This document shows, piece after piece, positions 1-8,813 of a stretch of 64,000 nt of DNA; the stretch's first letter is position 1, and every line of letters starts with the position of its first letter. The notes beneath the pieces were generated by a model. It did no database searches. It was not told where the DNA came from and saw only the letters and a program-made list of their open reading frames with translations. The stretch is from Cymbomonas tetramitiformis. Lineage: Eukaryota; Chlorophyta; Pyramimonadophyceae; Pyramimonadales; Pyramimonadaceae. The stretch is from positions 1 to 64,000 of the forward strand of contig LGRX02030318.1 in assembly GCA_001247695.2 (NCBI GenBank). Reading direction: 5' to 3'. A program made the position numbers and the translations under genes.

Positions 1-1261
1 CCGCGTGCGCCATCTCGGAGAACTCGGCGACGGCGGACATGAGGACCTCACCGCCCTCCTCGCAGAACGAGCACGCGGAGAGATCGGTGAAGACCTCCGG
101 CTTCCCGCCCGCAAGCATGCAGAGGGCGTCGAACTCCACGGGGTCGCTGTTGTCGATGGCGTGTTGGAACTTCGCGGCCAACACGGAGTTTTCGGCCTCT
201 TCGGCGAAGGCGAAGGCCGAGAGTCAGGTCCTGCCCCCGTTCGGGCAGTCCCGGTGCCAGTGCCTCGCCTTCCCCTTAGCACATACCTGATTTTGGCAGT
301 ACGGGATTGTCGCACCGCTTTCGCGGTGGAAGGCCACCTTCCGCGAGACGGACTGAGACCAATTTCCCCCTTTGGGGAGGGGCGAGGCTGCGAAACGGGT
401 CTTGACCCGGCGGTCCGGTTTGTCCGCGCGAGGGGTAAATCCCCGCGGAGACGGTTCGGACTCGGCGGTGACGAGGAAGGTGGCCAATTGCCTCTTCAAG
501 TCGAGCACCATTGTCCGCAAGTCCGCGATCTCACTCGCCGCACCCGACCCATCAACGTCCTTCTCCATGAAGTGCGTGCCGTGGGAGTACCGGTGTGCCG
601 ATGCGGTGGCGGTGCCCGCCCGCACGTGCTCGCCGTAGCACTCCCGCACCCACTGCTGAATGGTGAGTAGGTCGTGGGCGGCTCGCTGGTCGTGAAGGAG
701 CAAACGGGACACCACCGGTTGGTAGAAGGTGGCGTCGAGGGCTTTGATGAAAAGGGACTTCACGTCCTCGTCCTGGAGCGTTGATCTCGTCCTCGCTGCC
801 TTGAGCGCGGCGTTGAAGTCCTCAATGGGTCCATGAGGGTCCACGCCCGCAGCGATGCGGACGGCAAACATGTCCGCTTGCCCCTGGAAGGGGTCCCCAA
901 CCGGGATCATCCGACGGGCGAACTCGAGCAGGACACGCTTACCGTCTGCTGGGAAGCTGGCGTGGGACGAGTCCAACCAGTCCGCTGCGGGCGACGAGGG
1001 GTCGATCAGCAGCTCGATCGTGGAGAACAATAAATTGTTGGCCTCCACGCGGACGGCCAAAGTAGCGTCGTCCAGCGTGAAGAGTGGGAGGAAACCGGCG
1101 TCCTCAGTGACGAATGCTGCCTGCAGGGCAGAGACCATCCTACCTCGTGAAGATGGCCGCCGCGTGGGGCTCCGCACCGGAAAATCTCCCCTCTTTGCCG
1201 TCGAACAACTTGCGCTGGACGTGCTTCGCCACCTTCATGTCGAAGTGCTCCCGCTGTAAGG
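1..1261 (-). pseudogene. Copia-like Gag fragment, cut by the Ty3 insertion
   Basis: A minus-strand frame resembles the Gag proteins at 30965-33341 and 57296-59747. It shows the KVAKHVQRKLFDGKEG-type block, a region matching their NGLLYDVLAL segment (EANNLLFSTIEL), and a zinc-knuckle-like C-x4-C-H-C cluster followed by DCPNGG near 226-290. Coding enters at 1261, where the Ty3 LTR begins. It hits TAG at 1140-1142, continues in the next frame to a TGA at 224-226, and then stays open in that same frame to the window edge with Gag-like sequence (AEEAENSVLAAKFQ). So there is one frameshift and one in-frame stop. The protein would be the RNA-binding capsid of a retroelement. It is most likely a decayed copy. 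Read-through at the TGA is possible but unsupported. Confidence 0.7.
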
Positions 1262-1645
1262 TGTCACAAACCACGGCTTATCGTGTACCTCAGCCGGGTT
1301 GTGACACTTGCTGTAGCAGTCTCTGTGACGAACGTATGACACGCGCAGTACGATACGCGCGAGGAGTTATGACAGTGACGAGATACGGAAATACGGATGG
1401 GTGTGACACTTGTTTGGAGATAACGAGAATAAGTAGGGCGGCGTAGTGAGAGTGAGCAGACGCTCATTTTTGTTTTGCCTTCGTAACAGTGATTCCGAGA
1501 ATAACCAGGACTCGCTTGAGACCGCGAAAACAGCAGTGTTATGAGATAATTAATGAGATACAGTATTCTTATGCTTGTAAAGATATACATTTGTGGACTT
1601 GCCCTTGTGCGACTGCGTCAGAACTGTAATTAACAGTCTTTTTCA
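1262..1645 (+). repeat. 5' LTR of the Ty3 element (lacks its first 226 bp)
   Basis: This 384-bp segment starts TGTCACAAACC and ends CTTTTTCA. It matches 16119-16503 with roughly a dozen visible differences. The 3' copy extends a further 226 bp upstream (15893-16118), which is absent here, so this LTR is truncated at its 5' end or the element is permuted. It should contain R-U5 and part of U3. I saw no convincing TATA box or tRNA-complementary primer-binding site just after it. Confidence 0.85.
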
Positions 1646-2538
1646 AAACAAAAATGTGCCTTATTACAGACATGTCGTCTGTAATGCTGAGAGTTCAACA
1701 GCAGTCCTGAAGAACGAGACCTCTGAATGGTGATGCCAGGGACGGATATATCCGTACTGGTAAGCCTTGGAAGAGGTTGAGTGAAGCAGGCTGTTGCGAC
1801 ACTCGAAGTTCACCAGTCTTGCGAAGTACAGCGACAGCGGTCACAGCAGAACCAGTTGCTAATTTTACGAACATGATTGCGGCGTTGAGAATTATGTACT
1901 GGGCTATTTCGGGAAGTGACATCCTGCTGGAGCAAAGCACCAGACGGTAAAGCCAGGGACGGATTCATCCGTACTGGTACGCCTGAAGGCGTGGAGCGAA
2001 ACAGGACAGTCAGTGGGCATCTTCACGACAGCATTCTTTGTGGTCACCTGACTTATGCTGGCGTTCTACTGACTTACTGCGTAGACCAGAGACACTAATT
2101 GCAGAGGCAACCCTGCTGGACATCTGGGAGAGCCAATATAAGACCGGGTCACAGATGGAACCTTGCTCACCAGTCGTGGACGAGATTATGCTGGCAGTGA
2201 TTGCTACTTAGAGCAAAGCACTGAAAGGTGAGGCCAGGGACGGATTCATCCGTACTGGTAAGCTGGAAAGTGTGGAGTGAAAAGAGCCTTCACACCAGTA
2301 TTTCTTCTTCACCAGAAAGGTAGCAACGGAATCCAAGGCTGACCGCGAGGAACAGCAACGGGCAGAGAGGCGTGCTCAGAGGGCGATACGAGTAAGCCAG
2401 CATTTCTCAGAGCTGGAGGGAGAGGAAGGGGCTGCCGGTGGCCAGCCTGAGGCACAAGCACTAGTACAGCCTGAGGCACAAGCACCAGTCCAACTGCAAG
2501 CCCAAGCCCAGGAGCCATTAGTAATCTTTGAAGAAGAC
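1646..2538 (+). other. Ty3 5' leader with three copies of a hairpin module
   Basis: A non-coding leader lies between the 5' LTR and the first Gag ATG. It carries three copies of a 25-nt module at 1736-1760, 1953-1977 and 2234-2258. Each can fold with stems CCAG/CTGG and ACGGAT/ATCCGT around a 2-nt loop. Copies 2 and 3 also share a flanking GAGCAAAGCAC block. From about 2262 the Gag frame is already open and reads as plausible protein rich in Gln, Glu and Ala. Repeated leader hairpins suggest an RNA packaging, dimerisation or translation signal, which is inference. Confidence 0.7.
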
Positions 2539-5500
2539 ATGGAGTATACTGACTACGCTCGTGTCAACCTTGGTACGCTGCCCAACTACACGGGCACCAA
2601 GGAAGAAGATCGGCCCAAGTTCCTGAGGGAGTTCGCCGACATGTGCGAAAATTTCGTACGGCAGCACAACGCCAACGTCAGGAAGAGGCTCAGGTCCGGG
2701 GCTGGCACTCTCACCGAAGCACAGATGAAGACCCTGAGAGAGACTCCCCCTGACTTTGAATACCTGTGGGACATCGTCCCTGCGTGTCTGGCTGGAGAGA
2801 ACTCACAAGCTCTCAGCTGGTGGCGCGAGAACTATGAAAGAGGGGGGGTAGTGACCTCCAACATGGACCGAGTCCTGAAGGACACTAGCGAGCATGGCCC
2901 ACTCGAGGGTACCATCCCGTGCGCTAGACCCCCTTTCAATGAGATGAACGCTGGCACCACGTGGGTGATAGCGAGGCCAGTGACAAACCAAGACACCCAA
3001 GGGGAGGTTTCCGACGAATATCTGACTGATGGAACCTCCCTGAAAGGCTTGACGGGACGGGATGGCACCCGTGATACCCAGTACTTCTACGCGCTCAGGG
3101 GCTTCATCGCTGCCCTTGACAAGAAGTTCATGATGAAAGGGACTCAAGAGAAAGTGGATCTGTTGACACAGAAGCCGCAAGAGGTGGGGCAGGATGGGCT
3201 GACCTACATGAAGATGTGCCAACGCAGGGAAATGCAGCTCAACACTGGGAAGGTGTTGAGCGATGAAGAGCTGCGCACCTTCATCGAGGACTGCGTAGAC
3301 AACCTGCGCATCAAGGTCTTTCAGACGCGGGTGAAGGAGCAACTGAGGGCACAGTTCCCGCCACCCAATCGGGTGACCTGGAAGGACCTGGAGGCCATCG
3401 TCGAGGTTCAAGACAAGCTCAAGGGCGATGCAGAGTCTTGGATCCTCACCTTCCTCCAGGAGATCACCAGACGATGTGGCTGCCAGTACTCCACCTGGGA
3501 GGCGCGACAGCATGGCCTTGACCTCAAGGCCATAAAGAACTCGATTAAGAAGATTGAGTCCTCTGAGGTGGCGCAGTCAGGCGAACCAGAGAACAGCAAG
3601 AAGGTAGACGCATCACCTTCTAAGAAGATGAAGAAGGAGGTGAATGTGGCCGAAAGAGCTAAGAAGGCCTCCTACAACAAGACGCCACCGCCAGCAGAGG
3701 GCGTGCGTACGAACGACAAGCCCAAGTGCTTGCGCTGCTTTGGAGGGGGCTGGCATGAGTCCGACCCCGAGCAGTGCAGGAGTGGTTATAAACACGTCAA
3801 GATGCCTGCTGGATTCCACGAAAGCAGGCTTGGTTCCAGCAAGTGGTGGGACGCGGAGAACGCCGCTCTGCGCATGTACAACCTGAAGAACCGCTTCAAG
3901 AACTCTGACTGGGGCATCCTGGTGACGGACTGGCAGCAGCTGTCCAACGAAGAGAAGGACAAGTACAGAGCCAAACAGCCACCAGAGGACAAGCAGAAGA
4001 GCACCACTGGCAATCCCGAGGCGTTGAAAGCAGAGTACCAGGGCATGGTGGCTGCTAGGAAGACGGCCAGTCGTGCGGGCAGCGTGAAGTCGCAGGTGCT
4101 GTCCGAGGATGAGGGCTCCGACGGGGAACCAGTCGCAGCGCACGTCGCGGAGAGGGAGACGCACACCGTCGATGCATGCGCGCACCACCATGGCAGCGCA
4201 GGGGTAGGAGTGTCGTCTGGCCCTCCAACCGAGTTACTCACAGCCATGGCCGAGGAGATGGGCGAAGAGGAGCTCTCTAGCGCCCTCAACACCTTGGGTC
4301 TGGGGGCACTCCCCGAGACGCTGTGCAAGAGTGTGGAGTCTGAACTCACGGCGGCTCCAGCAGTAGCCCTGGGAAGTACCCAGCGCATGAGGGGCTTCCC
4401 AGTGAAGCCCCCCGAGGAGTACGAGGCAGACGCACAGGTGCCCATGGCGCCTGCGGCAGACGAGATGCAGAGGAAGGTTCAGCTCATGGCCTCCGTGATC
4501 AAGAGCCTGGGAGCAGCTTTCCGCAAGCTAGCTGCTGGACTCGTAGCAGAAGGTCGCATATCAGCTCCAAGGGGTGTGGAGACCTTGGTGGAACTGGCTG
4601 AGAACGACCAGCTCCCCGTGCCAACAGCCTCAGCAGCAGACTGCCAGGACACCAGCGACGAGGATGATGACTGCCCGGGCATGGAGTCGGGCGACGACAG
4701 TGACGAAGAAGAGATTCCTCTGGATGAGATGCCGGAGGACATGGTGGAGCAGCCCAGGAAGGAGAGGACGACGGTGCGTGTAACAGCTGCAGCGGCCACC
4801 GTCCAGGAGAGCTACGGGGTGAGAGACTTCAGCGAGAGGGGTGAGCTGCACGCAGGGACCATGGACGCTAGAGCGTACGAGCTATTGAAGAAGAAGATGC
4901 TCAGTGGCCTTACAGAGGAACAGCTCACTGCCATGGCGCAGGTCCAGCCTGTATGCAAGCTCCTGAACGATTCTCTGGCACAAGGGATGGCGCTGGTGGC
5001 CTCTGGAGGCTTGCTTATGTTGTACAAAGCGCTTCTCCTGGACACGGGGGCCAACTGCAACATCATCCCAATCAGGACAGCCAACAGGTTGGGCTTGACC
5101 ATCTTTGATGCGGAGACAGGGGCCAGGGTGGCGAGATGTGATGGCAGCCCTGCGGAATTCACGAAGTACTGCTACGTGGATGTGGTTCTCGCTGCGGGCA
5201 CGCCGTACATGACTCTGCATCGGCTCCACGCCTTCGTCACCTACACCAATGACACGACGTGGGATTTCTTGGTGGGCACTGGACCCCTGAAGAACGCCCT
5301 CAAGTTGACCATCGACCTCTACAGAGGCATTGCTACTTCCGAGGCCGCGGTGTCACTGGGTATGAAGGAGAAGGTCACGTTGCCATTGATCGAGTTGACG
5401 CCGCCCGTCGATGCAAGGAGCAAGCGGAATGAAGACCCGAGAGTGTGCCTGGCGACCGAGATCTTCGACGTTGAGGCCGCGACAGCGCGCACTCTTGCCC

Positions 5501-8500
5501 CCGCTTTTGATGATTGCGAGCTACCACCACGTGAAGCAGTGTCCCTGGACACGAGGGGAGAGGACCGTCTGGCCCTCGCAGGGGAAAGGTGTTCGCCTGC
5601 ACCTTGTGCATTCTCGCGAAACCACCCCGAGCTGATGGAGAGCCTGGCATCATGGCTAGAGGAGATGAGGCTGAGAAGGTTCAACTCGGATGAGAGGGAG
5701 AGGCTCGAGGCGCGCTGCCAGTCCATGGTGGAGGCAGGCTTCTTGAAACCCAGCTCAATGATGCAAGTCGAGCTCACTGGGCGGGTCAGCTTACACGCCG
5801 AGAACGCAACGTACGAACCTCCTCCGCCTGGTACGTCCTTGACAGACCAGATGCTGGGCATGCTACAAGCATCATCACGCAGCCAGCGGGAAGCCAATGT
5901 GGCGACCAGGGGTGAGTGGTCCAGTGCTGAAGAGCCAGATGCGAGGGAGTCCCGCACTCAAGCCAGCCTGACCACAACTCAGTCAGACCCTCGCTATCCA
6001 GACCTCACGCTGAGGCAGGAGGCCGAGAGCGAAGCTGCCTTCAAGCTGGCCAGCGTACAGCCATGGGGGGGCATGGCAGTGAACCCGTGGGACTACCAAG
6101 ACAAGGAGAGTAGCTGGTCTCAGCAGCGCTTGTACATCGACCGCACGGGCTATGCTCGTCTGTGCACACTCTGCGAAGAGGGCGATGGAGGTGGTTTAGA
6201 CGCAGGATTTGTGCAGGTCAAGTTCCCGCGATGTGGAGAATACAAGACCATCCTGGAGACGGAGCTACTGTGGCCCGACTTTACGTTGGTGGACCAGAAG
6301 GTTGCCAAGGAGACGAAGATACCCTCAGAAACCTGGACCACGAGGCCGAGCGGCAAGAAGGACAACGACCAGGTCCCACTCCCTGACTGTGGTGCCCATC
6401 GGGAGGCAGGAAGGTACACGATGGCGAGTGTTCAGGAGGTCCTCAACACCCATCAGACGTACCCAGGAGTCGTGACGGGCAAGCTCATGTGGGACAAGGT
6501 GGCGCGCCAGTTCTGCGTACTCAGCGAGCACACTCGCGCCCAATGGGATCTCATGGAGCGCATGGTACGTCACACCATGGAAGGCGTCACCATCATGAAC
6601 CCCATGGGCAAGATGACTGGCGAGTTCCAGCTGCCTTTTTACTATGAGAAGGACCAGCGCTGGCAGTACCAGCACCTAAAGTATGTACAGCGAGTGGACA
6701 TCGTTGACCTTCGAGCTCGTCTGAAGGTGAGGTACGATATGGAGGTGGCGAGCGAGGTGAATGTGACCCCGCAGCTCACGCTGTCAGACGCAGCGGACAA
6801 GGTGGGGAAGTTCTACCCGGTGACAGATGGGGAAGGAGGCAATGGCGAGGTGTTTAGCACGAACGCTGCCGCCGTGGAGTACCTGCATCTGGGTGACAAC
6901 CCGAGAGTGATGCTCGGAGCATGCAAGACAGAGGAGCAAGCACAGGACGCGCTGGACACTTATGGGGCCAGAAGAAACCCTCCAGTGCGCACATCCAAGA
7001 CTCTCAAGACGTCGAAGACGGTCAGGGGGGATGAGGCAGGGCCATCTGGCTCCGCACCGCCACCATCTTCTGCACCGCTTCGTTTACGGCATCAAACCTG
7101 GCCCAACGGCGTCTTCGACCCTGCCATGTTGGATTACCACGCTGCAGTGTTCCAGGGCACCTACGAGCCGGAGTCGCCCACTCACAGCGAGAACACAGCT
7201 GGAGAAGCCAACTGGCTGGATCTGGGAGAGCTCTCGGAGTTCATGGCGCTGCAGGGACAGACGGTCTTCCTCATCCAGTACCGTTGCTTCATGGGCAAGA
7301 TCGAGTTCCAGCTCGGGAAGCCCTTCGCGCAGCGAGGAAGGGGGGTGCACACGCAGCAACTCAGCAGCCAGACCCTGCACCGGTACGCTTCCTCCGCAGG
7401 AGTGGGACAAAGGGAAGAGTTTCTGCCTCTGGGTGGGCAGTCGAAGGGCTGCACGGGAGGACTCCTCGGCACCTTGCAGAAACATATGACACATCTGGTT
7501 GATCGCACTCAGCTCTTGGAGATCGCCAGAAGCCATTTGAGCGATGGCCCACGGCAGGGCACCCTACGGGTTTTCAAGACCCGTGCCAACGCCCGGTCCA
7601 AGGCCGTGTATTACCTCTTTGAGGACAATCGCTACTACAGTGAGCGGGGACCCAGCAGCATGGCGTTCACCTTGGAGTACCTCTCCTCAGGCACGCGCAA
7701 GTTTGACTGCTGCAGCTGGGAGACCTGGAACAAGGTGGCGGTGATGCACCGAGAACCATTGTCTGCGTTCACGTCCTCGGTGGGCCCGGCGTTGCTGGCT
7801 GAGGCACGTCGGGCAGAGGTGCAAGAGCGTCTTCGAAACGACTTCATGAGGAACCTGGACCCAATCGAGGGAGGGGATGCAGGAAGTGAGGAGGGAGACG
7901 GCAGCATCTCAGGATACTCTTCCGACCTCGCGGCTGTTGAGGGTGTGAGCACTCACACGGGTCGCACCAGAACACCGTCGCCGCTGACAGAGGATGAAGA
8001 CAGCGTGGAGGTCATCAGTGACAGACTGGTTGGGCTGTCTGCCAGATTGGCGCACGGGGAAGCCGAGCTCGCGGCAAACCACCTCACCATGGCGGCTCTC
8101 TCGGAATCGATACAGGAGCGTCAGGCGATCATCAGAGAATATGAAGAGCGACCTCGTACTGCCCGCGCAACTGCGAGGATTGGAACGGGGACGACCACGC
8201 CGGCACCCTACTCTGGCCGAGTTCTCGGCGGGATATCGACCATGGGCTTGGAGTGCAACATGGCACAGAGACCTGAGCACCATTCAATCCACGACATTCT
8301 GAGATCCCCTGCACATTCCGTCTGCACGCAGCAGACTGAAGCCGTGCCTCCGGCTGTCCCAGGACAAGAGCCGGACTCCGTTTCATACGTGCCATCGACC
8401 CCGAGCTCTACAGCACCCAGCAGCCCGGAGCGTTCCAGTGGCTTCGTTGCGCAGGTCGGCACTCGACCTTCAGGCCATCCTACAGCGCGCCCGCAGAGTC

Positions 8501-8748
8501 CAACTGAGAGTGCCGCACAGCAGAGTTCACCACGGGCTGGTCAGCGCAGGAGGAGATCTCCTAGCCCCGAGGAAGGCGCTCATCGTCAGGACGCGTCTCG
8601 CAGTCGGCGTGCCGGCATGGGCGCGTCGCGGGCTCCCCAGAGACACCAAAGTTATGATGAGATCTGGGATGAGAGGAGAAGGGAGAGCGCACTGGGGCCT
8701 TTTCAAGGGGGCACCGGGCCAGCTGCAGCCCGGCGCGCCCGTCACTGA
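2539..8748 (+). CDS. Gag-protease polyprotein of the Ty3 element (2069 aa)
   Basis: This is the structural polyprotein of the element. An N-terminal capsid-like region (about residues 1-300) is followed by a Lys-rich stretch and a zinc-knuckle-like cluster with CLRC then H and C (about 397-413). A retroviral-type aspartic protease follows, with LLLDTGAN around residue 835 and a downstream hydrophobic flap region to about 940. The remaining 1100 residues contain acidic and Ser/Pro-rich stretches and a Cys-containing patch (LCTLCEEGDGGG, near 1208), and I do not recognise them. At over 2000 aa it is far longer than a usual Ty3 Gag-protease. The ATG at 2539 is the first in frame, but the frame is open upstream to about 2262. 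The protease should process this protein and the Pol product. The stop lies 65 nt before the first possible Pol start codon used here. Confidence 0.85.
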   Translation: MEYTDYARVNLGTLPNYTGTKEEDRPKFLREFADMCENFVRQHNANVRKRLRSGAGTLTEAQMKTLRETPPDFEYLWDIVPACLAGENSQALSWWRENYERGGVVTSNMDRVLKDTSEHGPLEGTIPCARPPFNEMNAGTTWVIARPVTNQDTQGEVSDEYLTDGTSLKGLTGRDGTRDTQYFYALRGFIAALDKKFMMKGTQEKVDLLTQKPQEVGQDGLTYMKMCQRREMQLNTGKVLSDEELRTFIEDCVDNLRIKVFQTRVKEQLRAQFPPPNRVTWKDLEAIVEVQDKLKGDAESWILTFLQEITRRCGCQYSTWEARQHGLDLKAIKNSIKKIESSEVAQSGEPENSKKVDASPSKKMKKEVNVAERAKKASYNKTPPPAEGVRTNDKPKCLRCFGGGWHESDPEQCRSGYKHVKMPAGFHESRLGSSKWWDAENAALRMYNLKNRFKNSDWGILVTDWQQLSNEEKDKYRAKQPPEDKQKSTTGNPEALKAEYQGMVAARKTASRAGSVKSQVLSEDEGSDGEPVAAHVAERETHTVDACAHHHGSAGVGVSSGPPTELLTAMAEEMGEEELSSALNTLGLGALPETLCKSVESELTAAPAVALGSTQRMRGFPVKPPEEYEADAQVPMAPAADEMQRKVQLMASVIKSLGAAFRKLAAGLVAEGRISAPRGVETLVELAENDQLPVPTASAADCQDTSDEDDDCPGMESGDDSDEEEIPLDEMPEDMVEQPRKERTTVRVTAAAATVQESYGVRDFSERGELHAGTMDARAYELLKKKMLSGLTEEQLTAMAQVQPVCKLLNDSLAQGMALVASGGLLMLYKALLLDTGANCNIIPIRTANRLGLTIFDAETGARVARCDGSPAEFTKYCYVDVVLAAGTPYMTLHRLHAFVTYTNDTTWDFLVGTGPLKNALKLTIDLYRGIATSEAAVSLGMKEKVTLPLIELTPPVDARSKRNEDPRVCLATEIFDVEAATARTLAPAFDDCELPPREAVSLDTRGEDRLALAGERCSPAPCAFSRNHPELMESLASWLEEMRLRRFNSDERERLEARCQSMVEAGFLKPSSMMQVELTGRVSLHAENATYEPPPPGTSLTDQMLGMLQASSRSQREANVATRGEWSSAEEPDARESRTQASLTTTQSDPRYPDLTLRQEAESEAAFKLASVQPWGGMAVNPWDYQDKESSWSQQRLYIDRTGYARLCTLCEEGDGGGLDAGFVQVKFPRCGEYKTILETELLWPDFTLVDQKVAKETKIPSETWTTRPSGKKDNDQVPLPDCGAHREAGRYTMASVQEVLNTHQTYPGVVTGKLMWDKVARQFCVLSEHTRAQWDLMERMVRHTMEGVTIMNPMGKMTGEFQLPFYYEKDQRWQYQHLKYVQRVDIVDLRARLKVRYDMEVASEVNVTPQLTLSDAADKVGKFYPVTDGEGGNGEVFSTNAAAVEYLHLGDNPRVMLGACKTEEQAQDALDTYGARRNPPVRTSKTLKTSKTVRGDEAGPSGSAPPPSSAPLRLRHQTWPNGVFDPAMLDYHAAVFQGTYEPESPTHSENTAGEANWLDLGELSEFMALQGQTVFLIQYRCFMGKIEFQLGKPFAQRGRGVHTQQLSSQTLHRYASSAGVGQREEFLPLGGQSKGCTGGLLGTLQKHMTHLVDRTQLLEIARSHLSDGPRQGTLRVFKTRANARSKAVYYLFEDNRYYSERGPSSMAFTLEYLSSGTRKFDCCSWETWNKVAVMHREPLSAFTSSVGPALLAEARRAEVQERLRNDFMRNLDPIEGGDAGSEEGDGSISGYSSDLAAVEGVSTHTGRTRTPSPLTEDEDSVEVISDRLVGLSARLAHGEAELAANHLTMAALSESIQERQAIIREYEERPRTARATARIGTGTTTPAPYSGRVLGGISTMGLECNMAQRPEHHSIHDILRSPAHSVCTQQTEAVPPAVPGQEPDSVSYVPSTPSSTAPSSPERSSGFVAQVGTRPSGHPTARPQSPTESAAQQSSPRAGQRRRRSPSPEEGAHRQDASRSRRAGMGASRAPQRHQSYDEIWDERRRESALGPFQGGTGPAAARRARH

Positions 8749-8756
8749 GAAGCAGC

Positions 8757-8800
8757 CCCGGCGAAAAGCCGGGCACGCAGCCCGCCAATGATAGGCGGGC
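8757..8800 (+). promoter_or_regulatory. Two hairpins at the Gag-Pol junction
   Basis: Just after the Gag stop (8746-8748) come two compact hairpins. The first, 8757-8773, has stem CCCGGC/GCCGGG. The second, 8780-8800, has stem GCCCGCC/GGCGGGC with a 7-nt loop. The Pol frame is -1 relative to Gag and is open from about 8672, so it overlaps the last ~75 nt of Gag. Such structures can stimulate recoding or reinitiation. I see no classical slippery heptamer, so the mechanism is undecided. Confidence 0.5.
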
Positions 8801-8813
8801 GAAGCGCACTCAG

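Noticed and set aside
5..670. Plus-strand frames over the first 1.3 kb
   Set aside because: They lie antisense to a Gag fragment with recognisable motifs; shadows of GC-rich coding sequence.
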